In this document: piece by piece, positions 1 to 8,505 of the stretch
Layout: each line of letters opens with the position of its first letter
Position numbering within the stretch: the first letter of the stretch is position 1
Assembly: GCA_017397805.1 (NCBI GenBank)
Contig: JAFQHW010000029.1
Location: 1-37,785 of the forward strand
DNA: 37,785 nt
Direction: 5' to 3'
DNA from: Clostridia bacterium
GTDB taxonomy: Bacteria; Bacillota; Clostridia; Oscillospirales; CAG-382
Made by a program: the position numbers and the translations under genes
Notes under the pieces: generated by a model
What the model saw: the letters and a program-made list of their open reading frames with translations, nothing else
What the model was told of the DNA's origin: nothing
Database searches by the model: none

Positions 1-332
1 AGCATTGCGCCCAAGTTACCGTGACCGAGACCAACCTTACGGTTTTCAGCAACGGAGCCGGGGATGCAGAAGGACTGGAGACCGATACCGATAGCTTCAG
101 CAGCATCAGCGGCAGTCTTAACGCCCTTCTTGAGAGCGATAGCGCAACCTACGGTGTAAGCCCAAACAGCGTTTTCAAATGCGATGGGCTGAACGCCCTT
201 AACTATTGCTTCACAGTCTATGCCTTTGGAGAGGCAGAGTTCCTTAGCTTCCTCGAGGGAGGCAATACCGTATTCTGCAAGGCAAGCGTTTATTTTATCA
301 ATTCGTCTTTCATAACTTTCAAAAAGTGCCAT
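1..332 (-). CDS. GGGtGRT protein (partial, 3' end beyond window)
   Basis: The first 110 residues of a GGGtGRT-family protein are visible, beginning MALFESYERRIDKINACLAE. The name comes from a conserved glycine-rich motif in the family that lies beyond the window edge here. The ATG at 332 is preceded by a strong GAAGGAGG site about 8 bases away, which fixes the start. The segment holds FENAVWAYTVGCAIALKKG and GLQSFCIPGSVAENRKVGLG, which match my memory of the family. It follows the IscU-like scaffold gene by 20 bases, and this pairing recurs in anaerobic Clostridia. The biochemical role is not established. From the neighbour, a link to iron-sulfur or redox metabolism is an inference. Confidence 0.85.
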   Translation of the reverse strand, partial: MALFESYERRIDKINACLAEYGIASLEEAKELCLSKGIDCEAIVKGVQPIAFENAVWAYTVGCAIALKKGVKTAADAAEAIGIGLQSFCIPGSVAENRKVGLGHGNLGAM

Positions 333-352
333 ATTTACGTTTCCTCCTTCAA

Positions 353-1048
353 TTATTCCTTACGGGGGTCAATGTACTTAACCGCGTCAGCGTATCTGCC
401 GTAGGAGCCGATGTTCTTTTCATAAGCTTCCTTGGGGTCAACGCCCTTCTTGATCATATCCATCATCTTGCCCAGGTGAACGAACTTATAACCGATAGCT
501 TCGTTATCAGCATCAAGACCAACGGAAAGGATATAACCTTCAGCCATTTCAAGGTATCTAACGCCCTTTGCGTTGGTAGCGAAGATGGTACCAACCTGAG
601 AACGGAGACCCTTACCAAGGTCTTCAAGACCTGCGCCGATGGGAAGACCGTTTTCGGAGAACGCAGTTTGAGTTCTACCGTATGCCAACTGCTTGAATAT
701 CTCTCTCATTGCAACGTTGATAGCGTCGCATACCAAGTCGGTATTAAGAGCTTCAAGAAGAGTTTTGCCCTGAAGGATCTCAGCAGCCATAGCTGCAGAG
801 TGGGTCATACCGGAGCAACCGAGAGTTTCAACGAGTGCCTCTTCGATTATACCTTCCTTAACGTTGAGTGTGAGCTTGCAGCAACCCTGCTGAGGAGCAC
901 ACCAACCAATACCGTGAGAAAGACCGGAGATATCCTTGATCTCGTAAGACTTAACCCACTTGCCCTCTTCGGGGATGGGGGCAGGACCGTGCTTAGGGCC
1001 CTTAGCTACTACGCACATTGACTGTACTTCGTGTGAATAATTAAGCAT
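353..1048 (-). CDS. IscU/NifU-like iron-sulfur cluster assembly scaffold protein
   Basis: A 231-residue protein related to the NifU N-terminal / IscU scaffold fold, which holds a nascent Fe-S cluster on cysteines before transfer to apoproteins in the cytosol. Candidate ligands are C50, C56, C57, C78 (in TLGCSGM) and C107. At 231 residues it is much longer than IscU (about 130), the extra part being a C-terminal region ending near KYIDPRKE. The ATG at 1048 has an AAGGAAGG site. It lies 22 bases after pduL and 20 before the GGGtGRT gene on the same strand, so the three probably share one transcript. No IscS-like desulfurase or other suf/isc gene is in view, so a dedicated rather than general assembly role is possible. 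The family is clear; the client is unknown. Confidence 0.85.
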   Translation of the reverse strand: MLNYSHEVQSMCVVAKGPKHGPAPIPEEGKWVKSYEIKDISGLSHGIGWCAPQQGCCKLTLNVKEGIIEEALVETLGCSGMTHSAAMAAEILQGKTLLEALNTDLVCDAINVAMREIFKQLAYGRTQTAFSENGLPIGAGLEDLGKGLRSQVGTIFATNAKGVRYLEMAEGYILSVGLDADNEAIGYKFVHLGKMMDMIKKGVDPKEAYEKNIGSYGRYADAVKYIDPRKE

Positions 1049-1070
1049 TTGTGTATCCTTCCTTTATTTA

Positions 1071-1646
1071 TTATTTTTTTATGATTTCACAGTAAACCAC
1101 GCCGGATGCCGCAGCCGCATTGGATTCATCGGTATCCATATGGAAAGCGGGAGCAAACTTCTCGCTTACTCTGCATACAACGTCGTCAAATATAAGGGGA
1201 CGTGCTGTATCCAATTTAACCATAACGATTTCCTTGTCGCTAACACCGTTTGCAGCTGCACTTTCGGGAGTGAGGTGTATATGTCTCTTAGCGGCGATAG
1301 CGCCTTCATCGATAACAACCTCGCCTGCCGGTCCTATAAGCTTAACGGAAGCACTGCCGTCTATATCGCCGCTTTCTCTGATAGGTGCGGTTATACCGAT
1401 AGAGCGTGCATCGGTAAGGGAAAGCTCAACCTGAGTTGCGGGACGGGTAGGTCCAAGGATGATTACGTTCTTAAGTGTGGATTTGGGACCCTCAACGTTA
1501 ACTCTTTCTTCGCAAGCGAACTGACCGGGCTGGGAAAGGTCTTTTTTGTGGGTAAGTGTGTGTCCCTTGCCAAACAAAATGTCTACGTGCTCAGCAGTAA
1601 GATGTACGTGTCTGGCAGAAGTTTCGGCAATAATTTTTTCAGCCAT
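1071..1646 (-). CDS. pduL: Phosphate propanoyltransferase / phosphotransacetylase, PduL type
   Basis: A 191-residue PduL-family acyltransferase, which interconverts acyl-CoA plus phosphate with acyl phosphate plus CoA and so can feed substrate-level ATP formation with an acetate or propionate kinase. Two zinc-binding histidine motifs are intact: RHVHL (H13, H15) and KRHIHL (H122, H124). The protein starts almost directly at the first barrel, without the N-terminal encapsulation peptide of microcompartment PduL, so a cytosolic enzyme is likely. It is the first gene of the minus-strand operon. The ATG at 1646 has no ribosome site just upstream; the strong AAGGAGG lies about 35 bases away, before a 12-codon ORF that overlaps the pduL start. 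No kinase gene is visible nearby. Confidence 0.92.
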   Translation of the reverse strand: MAEKIIAETSARHVHLTAEHVDILFGKGHTLTHKKDLSQPGQFACEERVNVEGPKSTLKNVIILGPTRPATQVELSLTDARSIGITAPIRESGDIDGSASVKLIGPAGEVVIDEGAIAAKRHIHLTPESAAANGVSDKEIVMVKLDTARPLIFDDVVCRVSEKFAPAFHMDTDESNAAAASGVVYCEIIKK

Positions 1647-1677
1647 AATTTTCTATGATGCAATCCGAAAAAAGCAT
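1639..1677 (-). other. Possible 12-codon upstream ORF coupled to pduL
   Basis: After the pduL promoter an AAGGAGG site (about 1681-1687) precedes ATG 1677, with a short 3-base gap after GGAGG. This opens a 12-residue frame (MLFSDCIIENYG) whose last codons TAT GGC TGA overlap the pduL start ATGGCTGA in another frame. That layout fits translational coupling or re-initiation at pduL, which has no ribosome site of its own. The alternative is that the ribosome site serves pduL through RNA folding and the short ORF is incidental. Conservation in relatives would decide. Confidence 0.35.
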
Positions 1678-1709
1678 CTTCCTCCTTATGCAAATTTTCT
1701 CACTTGCTC

Positions 1710-1738
1710 ATTATACAACAAATAAATGCCCATTTCAA
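1710..1738 (-). promoter_or_regulatory. Sigma-A promoter of the pduL operon
   Basis: On the minus strand TTGAAA (1733-1738) and TATAAT (1710-1715) are separated by 17 bases. It stands back to back with the plus-strand promoter of the aminotransferase gene. Confidence 0.75.
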
Positions 1739-1747
1739 GATTAAATG

Positions 1748-1775
1748 TTGACTTTTATAATTTTTTATTTATAAT
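1748..1775 (+). promoter_or_regulatory. Sigma-A promoter of the aminotransferase-led run
   Basis: TTGACT (1748-1753) and TATAAT (1770-1775) with a 16-base, very AT-rich spacer. No other clear promoter was seen before the end of the plus-strand run at 17278, although internal ones are likely in a transcript this long. Confidence 0.7.
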
Positions 1776-1843
1776 ATAAGTTAGTACATAATGCCATAAT
1801 GTGGTATTTTAAGCAATTTTACCGAAAGGTTAGGAGATATATT

Positions 1844-3040
1844 ATGGATTTCACTTTTTCCGACAGATGTAAAGACTTAAAGCCTTCCGCTATAAGAGAG
1901 CTTTTTAAGAAGCTTCCCGCTTCCGAGGGTGCCATCACCTTTTCCGCAGGAAGTCCCTCTCCGCTTTCTTTCCCCGTAGAGGAGTTTGCATCTATCGCCG
2001 CAGATATATTTAAAAATGATTCTACCAACGCGCTTCAGTACAGCATTACCGAGGGTTATCCTAAGCTCAGAATGCAGATAGCCGACAGATTGAAGGAAAA
2101 ATTCTACGTTGGTGCAGACTACGACGATATTATAATAACCACCGGTGCACAGCAAGCCATTGACCTTACCGCGAAGGCGCTTTGTAACGAGGGCGACGTT
2201 GTTATATGCGAAAATCCCAGCTACGTTGGCTCTCTTAACGCTTTCCGCGCTTACAATCTGAAGCTTGTGGGCGTTGACATGGACGACGACGGTATTAACG
2301 TGGAGAAGCTTGAAAAGGCTCTTAAAGAAAACGAAAACGTTAAGCTTATATACTTGATTCCCACTTTCCAAAATCCTACAGGTATAACTATGCCTTTAAA
2401 GAAGCGTAAGGCTATTTTGGAGCTTGCGCAGAAATATAACGTGTACATACTTGAGGACGACCCTTACGTAGAGCTTAGATTTACTGGCGTACCCGAACCT
2501 GAGATAAAGAGCCTTGATACCGACGGCAGAGTTATATATTGCGGCTCTTTCTCAAAGATACTGTCTGCAGGTATGCGTCTCGGTTATCTTTGCGGTCACA
2601 AAAAGCTTATAGAAAAGGCCATCGTGCTTAAGCAGGTTTGCGATACGCACACCAATATTCTCAGCCAGATGATGGCATCTCGTTTTATGGAAGAGTATAA
2701 TCTCGATGCACACATAAAGAAGATAAAGGACCTTTACCGTTCAAGATGTTCTCTTATGCTTTACTGCATAAATCAGTGCTTCCCCGATTGCGTAAAGCAC
2801 ACCATTCCCGAAGGCGGTATGTTTATATGGGTTACTTTGCCCGAGGGGTTCGATGCGGCTGAATTTGCTCAAAAGGCGCTGGAGCGTAAGATTGCAATAG
2901 TTTCCGGCGGTACCTTCCTGGTTGACCAGACACAAAAGAGCAACTCCTTCCGTCTTAATTTCTCTACGCCTTCCGATGAGGACATAGTGGAGGGTATTAA
3001 GCGCCTCGGAGATATGCTCAAAGAAGAATTCGCTAAGTAA
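1844..3040 (+). CDS. PLP-dependent aminotransferase, class I/II (2-aminoadipate/aromatic type)
   Basis: A 398-residue fold-type I aminotransferase. Visible marks are the cofactor-anchoring TGAQQAIDL, the PTFQNPTG segment and the Schiff-base lysine in GSFSKILSAGMRLGY. Overall it resembles LysN/ARO8-like enzymes, and the aminotransferase half of MocR regulators without their DNA-binding domain. I chose ATG 1844 because TTAGGAG lies 8 bases upstream; the frame stays open 15 codons further back without a ribosome site. Substrate range (aromatic, branched-chain or 2-aminoadipate) cannot be read from sequence. It is the promoter-proximal gene of the plus-strand run, followed 34 bases later by trpS, which fits aromatic amino acid handling only weakly. 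Confidence 0.88.
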   Translation: MDFTFSDRCKDLKPSAIRELFKKLPASEGAITFSAGSPSPLSFPVEEFASIAADIFKNDSTNALQYSITEGYPKLRMQIADRLKEKFYVGADYDDIIITTGAQQAIDLTAKALCNEGDVVICENPSYVGSLNAFRAYNLKLVGVDMDDDGINVEKLEKALKENENVKLIYLIPTFQNPTGITMPLKKRKAILELAQKYNVYILEDDPYVELRFTGVPEPEIKSLDTDGRVIYCGSFSKILSAGMRLGYLCGHKKLIEKAIVLKQVCDTHTNILSQMMASRFMEEYNLDAHIKKIKDLYRSRCSLMLYCINQCFPDCVKHTIPEGGMFIWVTLPEGFDAAEFAQKALERKIAIVSGGTFLVDQTQKSNSFRLNFSTPSDEDIVEGIKRLGDMLKEEFAK

Positions 3041-3074
3041 TAAATACAGTAGAAAGTTTAAGGGCGGTTAAAAT

Positions 3075-4091
3075 ATGGATGCTAATATAAATAAGACAGA
3101 GGCCAAAAAAACTATATTTTCGGGGATTCAGCCTTCGGGCAATCTGACGATAGGGAATTATCTGGGTGCACTTAAAAATTGGGTAGGTCTGCAGAAGGAT
3201 TATAACTGCTTGTTCTGCTCCGTTGATATGCACTCTATTACCGTTAGGCAGACACCTGCGGAATTAAGACGCAGAAGCATGGAGATACTTGCTTTATATA
3301 TGGCGGCAGGCATTGACCCCGAAGAAAACATATTGTTTATACAAAGCCACGTACCTGCCCACGCGGAGCTTGCATGGGTGCTTAATTGTTATACGATGTT
3401 CGGTGAGCTTTCCCGTATGACTCAGTTCAAGGAGAAAAGCCAAAGGCATTCCGATAACATAAACGCAGGCCTGTTCACTTATCCAGTACTTATGGCGTCG
3501 GATATACTGCTGTATCAAACGGATCTCGTGCCCGTAGGTATAGATCAAAAACAGCACTTGGAGCTTACCCGCGATATAGCTATGCGCTTTAACGGTGTTT
3601 ACGGAGATACCTTTACCATACCCGAACCCTATATCCCCAAGATTGGTATGAAGATAATGTCCCTTACCGAGCCTGAAAAGAAGATGAGCAAGTCCGATAC
3701 TTCCGGCGGCAGTGTGGGCATACTTGATAAGCGCGACGATATAGTCCGCAAGATAAAGCGCGCCGTTACCGATAGCGGCAGTGAGGTTAGATACGCAGAC
3801 GATAAGCCCGGTGTCAGCAACTTGCTTACCATCTACTGTGCATTTACGGGTAAAAGCATAGCAGAAGCGGAGAAGGAGTTTGAAGGTCAAGGCTACGGCA
3901 CCTTTAAGGAGGCTGTGGCAGAGGTTTGCGCCGATGCGTTAGGCGAGCTTCAAGGCAAGTATAACGAAATATTAAAAGACAAAGACTACCTTAACGCCAT
4001 GCTTAAGACCAATGCGGAAAAAGCACAGTATCTGGCACGCAAGACCTTGAGCAAAGTGTATAGAAAGATAGGCTTCTACCAGCCTAAATAA
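3075..4091 (+). CDS. trpS: Tryptophan--tRNA ligase
   Basis: A 338-residue class Ic aminoacyl-tRNA synthetase that charges tRNA-Trp in the cytosol. The HIGH-type signature appears as SGNLTIGNY at residues 21-29, and the second ATP-binding signature KMSKS at 203-207. Length and organisation match bacterial TrpRS. The ATG at 3075 has an AAGGGCGG site. The 34-base gap to the upstream gene leaves no room for a T-box leader, which controls many Firmicute synthetase genes, so this copy appears to be expressed with its neighbours. Confidence 0.97.
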   Translation: MDANINKTEAKKTIFSGIQPSGNLTIGNYLGALKNWVGLQKDYNCLFCSVDMHSITVRQTPAELRRRSMEILALYMAAGIDPEENILFIQSHVPAHAELAWVLNCYTMFGELSRMTQFKEKSQRHSDNINAGLFTYPVLMASDILLYQTDLVPVGIDQKQHLELTRDIAMRFNGVYGDTFTIPEPYIPKIGMKIMSLTEPEKKMSKSDTSGGSVGILDKRDDIVRKIKRAVTDSGSEVRYADDKPGVSNLLTIYCAFTGKSIAEAEKEFEGQGYGTFKEAVAEVCADALGELQGKYNEILKDKDYLNAMLKTNAEKAQYLARKTLSKVYRKIGFYQPK

Positions 4092-4124
4092 TTTAGCTAT
4101 TACGTGAAAGAGAGGGCGGCACCC

Positions 4125-6113
4125 TTGGCAAAGACTACACAAAAGAAAGATTATGATGCACAAAGTATAACGTCCCTGAAGGGTGCTGACAGAGTACGTA
4201 AGCGCCCTGCGGTTATATTCGGCTCCGACGGTCTTGAAGGCTGCGAGCATTCGTTCTTTGAGATACTTTCCAACTCAGTTGACGAAGCAAGAGAGGGTTA
4301 CGGAAACACGATAAATATAACCGTTTACAAGGATCACACTATGCAGGTGGAGGACTTTGGCAGAGGTGTTCCTTTGGATTGGAACGAAAAGGAGCAAAAT
4401 TACAACTGGTATCTCGTATATTGCGAGCTTTATGCGGGCAGTAAATATGAGAACAACGAGGGCGGCGCCTATAAGTATTCCTTGGGACTTAACGGCCTTG
4501 GTGCTTGTGCTACTCAATGCGCTTCCGAATTTTTTGAGGTAACGGCATATACGGGCGGAACAAAGTATTCCATAAACTTTAAAAAAGGCGAACCCGTAAC
4601 GGAGCTTATAAAAGAGGAGTGCCCTAAGAACAAGAGGGGCACCGTTACCCGTTGGAAGAGCGATAAAGAGGTTTTCACCGATATTAACATAAGCCGTGAA
4701 TTTTTTACTAACTGCCTTAAGAAGCAGGCAGTGGTAAACAGCGGCCTTACCCTTAACTTTAAGTGGCAAAACCCCGACGGTAGTTTTGACACAGAAAGCT
4801 ATTGCTACGAAAAGGGCATCGAGGGGTACGTTGAAGAAAACGTGGGTGTGAAGTATATAACCCCACCCGTTTCTTTTTCTGCGGAACGCGTAGGCAGAGA
4901 CAGAGAGGATAAAAGCGACTATAAGCTTAAAATGGAGCTTGCTTTTTGTTTCTCCAATGACGTTAATCTTATAGAGTATTATCATAACTCTTCTTTTCTG
5001 CAACACGGCGGTTCTCCCGATAAGGCGGCAAGACTGGCGTTTGCAAGCAGTATCGACGGCTATTTAAGAGCAAACAATAAATATAACAAAAACGAGTCCA
5101 AGATAACCTTTGCTGACGTTGAAGATTCTTTGGTGCTGGTAGTAAGCTCTTTTTCCACGCAAACCTCTTACGAGAATCAGACTAAAAAGGCGATAACGAA
5201 CGAGTTTATATACAAAGCGATGACTGAGTTCTTCCGTCAAAGCCTTGAGGTGTATTTTGCAGAGAATCCTGCGGATGCAGATAAGATTTGTCAGCAGATA
5301 CTTGTTAACAAAAGAAGCCGCGAGTCTGCGGAGAGTATGCGCGTAAAGACAAAATCCAAGCTTACTGCGCCCCTTGATATAAACAATTCCGTCGAGAAGT
5401 TTGCAGGGTGCAGAAGCCGTGACCCCGAAAGGTGCGAGCTTTACATAGTGGAAGGTGATTCCGCTATGACCAGCTGTAAGCTTGCAAGAAACGCGGAGTT
5501 TCAGGCGATCATACCCGTAAGAGGTAAGACGCTTAACTGTCTAAAAGCAGGCTACGACCGCATATTTAAGAGCGATATAATAATGGACCTTGTAAAGGTC
5601 ATAGGGTGCGGCGTTGAAATAAAGGCAAAGAACGCCAAGGGCATCCCTCCCTTTGATTTGAACGCACTACGTTGGAGCAAGATTATTATTTGTACCGATG
5701 CCGACGAGGACGGATTCCAGATCCGTACCTTGCTTCTTACAATGTTTTACAGTTTGCTTCCCACACTCATTAAAGAGGGGAAGGTGTATATAGCGGAAAC
5801 CCCGCTTTATGAAATTAATTCGGGCGGTAAAACTTATTTTGCTTACAACGAGCCTGAGAAGGCTAAAATACTTGCGGAAATAGGTAACGCAAAGCATACT
5901 ATTCAGCGCTCCAAGGGTTTGGGTGAGAACGAACCCGAAATGATGTCACTTACCACTATGGCACCCGCCACCCGTAGGCTTATAAGAATAATGCCCGAGG
6001 ATGAACAGAGAACGTATGAGATGTTCGACGTGCTTTTGGGTGACAATATTGAAGCGCGTAAGGAATTTATAGCTAAGTTCGGCGGCAAGTACGTAGATCT
6101 TGCCGATATATAA
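4125..6113 (+). CDS. Type IIA DNA topoisomerase, B subunit (ParE/GyrB-like, divergent)
   Basis: A 662-residue ATPase/TOPRIM subunit. The GHKL ATP site shows SNSVDEA, VEDFGRGVPLD and GLNGLGAC; the transducer domain has ENQTKKAITNEF; the TOPRIM metal site has EGDSA, PVRGK and TDADEDG with acidic residues kept. Several hallmarks differ from standard GyrB/ParE: EGDSAMTSCKLARN instead of the usual EGDSAGGSAKQGRD, and ENQTK instead of EGQTK. I chose TTG 4125 because GAGAGGGCGG lies just upstream; a GTG at 4104 is in frame but lacks a site. Its partner follows 33 bases later. Topoisomerase IV or a second gyrase-like enzyme are both possible. The housekeeping gyrAB is presumably elsewhere. Confidence 0.88.
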   Translation: MAKTTQKKDYDAQSITSLKGADRVRKRPAVIFGSDGLEGCEHSFFEILSNSVDEAREGYGNTINITVYKDHTMQVEDFGRGVPLDWNEKEQNYNWYLVYCELYAGSKYENNEGGAYKYSLGLNGLGACATQCASEFFEVTAYTGGTKYSINFKKGEPVTELIKEECPKNKRGTVTRWKSDKEVFTDINISREFFTNCLKKQAVVNSGLTLNFKWQNPDGSFDTESYCYEKGIEGYVEENVGVKYITPPVSFSAERVGRDREDKSDYKLKMELAFCFSNDVNLIEYYHNSSFLQHGGSPDKAARLAFASSIDGYLRANNKYNKNESKITFADVEDSLVLVVSSFSTQTSYENQTKKAITNEFIYKAMTEFFRQSLEVYFAENPADADKICQQILVNKRSRESAESMRVKTKSKLTAPLDINNSVEKFAGCRSRDPERCELYIVEGDSAMTSCKLARNAEFQAIIPVRGKTLNCLKAGYDRIFKSDIIMDLVKVIGCGVEIKAKNAKGIPPFDLNALRWSKIIICTDADEDGFQIRTLLLTMFYSLLPTLIKEGKVYIAETPLYEINSGGKTYFAYNEPEKAKILAEIGNAKHTIQRSKGLGENEPEMMSLTTMAPATRRLIRIMPEDEQRTYEMFDVLLGDNIEARKEFIAKFGGKYVDLADI

Positions 6114-6146
6114 TAAAGTGTAAAAAACAGCGGAGGAATAACCCCC

Positions 6147-8363
6147 ATGGCGAAGAAAAAACAAACCGTAGCAATAGAATTGCCTACAGCACCTGCAGAG
6201 GAAATTTTTATAACGGATGTGCTTGAGTCCAATTATATGCCCTACGCCATGAGCGTTATTATATCCCGTGCTATTCCGGCTATAGACGGATTTAAGCCCA
6301 GTCACAGAAAACTGCTTTATACTATGTATAAAATGGGGCTTTTAAAGGGCGGCACCATAAAATCTGCAAAGATTGCAGGCGCTACCATGACTCTTAATCC
6401 TCACGGCGACGCTTCCATATACGAAACCATGGTAAGACTTACTACGGGTAAGGAGTCGCTTTTGCATCCTTTCATTGAGTCTAAAGGCAGTTACGGCAAG
6501 CATTATTCTGATTTACCTCCCGCCGCTTCTCGTTATACAGAGGCAAAGCTTGCCAAGATAAGCGAAGAGATTTTCGGCGGTATTGATAAAGATGCGGTTG
6601 ATTTCGTTCCCAATTACGATAATACGGAAACGGAGCCTACGCTTCTCCCCACTGCTTTTCCCAATATACTCGTATCTCCCAACATGGGCATTGCGGTAAG
6701 CCTTGCCAGCAATATCTGCTCCTTTAATCTGGCAGAGATATGCGATGCAACCATTTCTTATCTGAGAAACGGCACCATCAGCACCTGGGAATTGCTTGAC
6801 ATAATAAAGGGTCCTGATTTTACTACCGGCGGCTATATGGTTTATAACCGTCAACAGCTTTCCGATATTTATGAAACGGGTAGGGGAAAGATAAAACTAA
6901 GAGCAAAATACAGGTATTTAAAGTCTGAAAATATTATCGAGATTACGGAGATCCCTTATACCACTACGCTTGAAAAAATAAAGGCGGCTATCGTAAACTT
7001 GGTAAAAGAGGGTAAGATAAGAGAAATTTCCGACGTGCGTGACGAGTTGGATAAAAGCGGCCTGACCATTGCCATAGACCTGAAGCGCGGTGCAGACCAC
7101 GAAAAGCTAATGGCAAGGCTCTTTAAATCCACGCCCCTCGAAGATACCTTTGCATGCAACTTTAATATCCTTATCGGCAACGTACCTCAGACCATGGGCG
7201 TACCTGAGATTCTTGAGGAATGGTGTGCTTTCCGTACTGAATGCCTAAGACGCAATTTTCAGTACGATTTAGGCAAAAAAAGCGATAAGTTGCATCTGCT
7301 TTACGGTCTGCGCGAGATTCTTTTGGATATTGATAAAGCCATAAAAATAGTTCGTAAGACCGAAAAGGACGAGGATGTTATCCCCAACTTGATGAAGGGC
7401 TTTAACATCGATAAGATTCAAGCAGAATACGTGGCAGATATAAAACTGCGCAACTTGAATAAGGATTATATCTTAAAGCGTATAGAAGAGATAGACGAGC
7501 TTGAAAAAGAAATCGCACGTCTTCAGGTAATCGTGGGCAGTGATAAGCTCATCCACGAAGAGATAATCAAACAGCTTGAAGAAATCAAAAAGAAGTACGG
7601 TCAACCCCGAAAAACGCTTCTCATTTACGAGGACGAGATCGACGACGTTGCTATAATAAACGAGGTAGAGGATTATCCCGCTACCGTATTCCTCACAAAG
7701 GAAGGCTTTTTCAAGAAGTGCTTGCCCGCCTCCCTTCGCGTAAGTAACGTGCATAAGCTTAAAGAGGGCGATGAGCTTTATCAGAGCTTCGAAACATCCA
7801 ATATTGCGGATTTGCTTTTCTTTACGGATAAAGCAAACGTCTATAAGGCAAAGCTTGATAGCTTTGAAGCTTGTAAGGCTTCCGCTTTAGGTGACTTTAT
7901 ACCTGCGGTCTTGAACTTCGAAGAAGGTGAAAAGCCTATTTGTATGCTCGTCACCAAGGATTACAGCGAGGATATGGCGCTGTTCTTCGAAAACGGAAAG
8001 GCGGTAAGACTGCCTATTTCCGTACATCAAACAAAAACTAACAGAAAGCGTCTTTCCGGCGCGTTCTTCGGTAAATCTCCCTTGATTGCGGCGTTTATCG
8101 TTACGGAAGGGGCAGAGTATCTTGTGACCTCTACTGCATCTAAGGCTTTGCTTATAGGGGAAAAACAGCTTTGTGCCAAAACCACCCGTACGTCTTCCGG
8201 TGCTACCGTGTTCACTTTGCGGAGAGGGCAGACCGTTAATTACGTGGAGGTTTACGGTACTGAGGGCGGTATTCAGCTTGAGAACGAGAAGAAGTACAGA
8301 AAGACGGCGCTTCCCGCCGCCGGTGTGGCTTATGAATCTTACAAGCAGGAAACGCTTCTATAG
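6147..8363 (+). CDS. Type IIA DNA topoisomerase, A subunit (ParC/GyrA-like, divergent)
   Basis: A 738-residue DNA-cleaving subunit, partner of the B subunit just upstream. The catalytic tyrosine is Y130 in AASRYTEAKL. The helix at the drug-binding site reads NPHGDASIYE (84-93), with Ala89 and Glu93 where E. coli GyrA has Ser83 and Asp87. The C-terminal region is short and shows no GyrA-box of the QRRGGKG kind, so DNA wrapping and negative supercoiling of the gyrase type are unlikely; decatenation or relaxation is more probable (inference). The ATG at 6147 has a CGGAGGAATA site. Length fits ParC-like proteins better than GyrA (over 800). Confidence 0.88.
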   Translation: MAKKKQTVAIELPTAPAEEIFITDVLESNYMPYAMSVIISRAIPAIDGFKPSHRKLLYTMYKMGLLKGGTIKSAKIAGATMTLNPHGDASIYETMVRLTTGKESLLHPFIESKGSYGKHYSDLPPAASRYTEAKLAKISEEIFGGIDKDAVDFVPNYDNTETEPTLLPTAFPNILVSPNMGIAVSLASNICSFNLAEICDATISYLRNGTISTWELLDIIKGPDFTTGGYMVYNRQQLSDIYETGRGKIKLRAKYRYLKSENIIEITEIPYTTTLEKIKAAIVNLVKEGKIREISDVRDELDKSGLTIAIDLKRGADHEKLMARLFKSTPLEDTFACNFNILIGNVPQTMGVPEILEEWCAFRTECLRRNFQYDLGKKSDKLHLLYGLREILLDIDKAIKIVRKTEKDEDVIPNLMKGFNIDKIQAEYVADIKLRNLNKDYILKRIEEIDELEKEIARLQVIVGSDKLIHEEIIKQLEEIKKKYGQPRKTLLIYEDEIDDVAIINEVEDYPATVFLTKEGFFKKCLPASLRVSNVHKLKEGDELYQSFETSNIADLLFFTDKANVYKAKLDSFEACKASALGDFIPAVLNFEEGEKPICMLVTKDYSEDMALFFENGKAVRLPISVHQTKTNRKRLSGAFFGKSPLIAAFIVTEGAEYLVTSTASKALLIGEKQLCAKTTRTSSGATVFTLRRGQTVNYVEVYGTEGGIQLENEKKYRKTALPAAGVAYESYKQETLL

Positions 8364-8388
8364 TTGATTTTTCAAACATGGAGTTTTT

Positions 8389-8505
8389 ATGTCTTTTAAC
8401 AGCAATAACAAAAACCTGGTATTAAAGAATATAGGGCTGCTGGCATTGCTGTATTTTTGCCGCTTGTCACCTTTTTTACAAGAACGTGGGAGTCGCTTGT
8501 TGTAA
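8389..8505 (+). pseudogene. Detached 5' end of the YybS-like gene
   Basis: ATG 8389 has a GGAG site 5 bases upstream and opens a 38-codon frame (MSFNSNNKNLVLKNIGLLAL...) that stops at 8503-8505. Its end overlaps, one frame away, the start of the long membrane-protein frame that follows. The hydrophobic stretch beginning near codon 15 would be continued by the next frame (FLPLVTFF), so one extra base around 8446-8458 would join the two. I read this as the true translation start of the same gene, separated by a frameshift or a sequence error. Confidence 0.6.

Noticed and set aside
326..1021. A 231-codon plus-strand frame opposite the IscU-like gene
   Set aside because: It mirrors the scaffold gene codon for codon, has no recognisable family and no ribosome site; the minus-strand product is clearly real.
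3041..3074. T-box leader before trpS
   Set aside because: The gap is only 34 bases, far too short; the same holds for the short ilvB leader.
4104..4124. GTG 4104 as the start of the topoisomerase B subunit
   Set aside because: No ribosome site precedes it, whereas GAGAGGGCGG lies at the right distance before TTG 4125.
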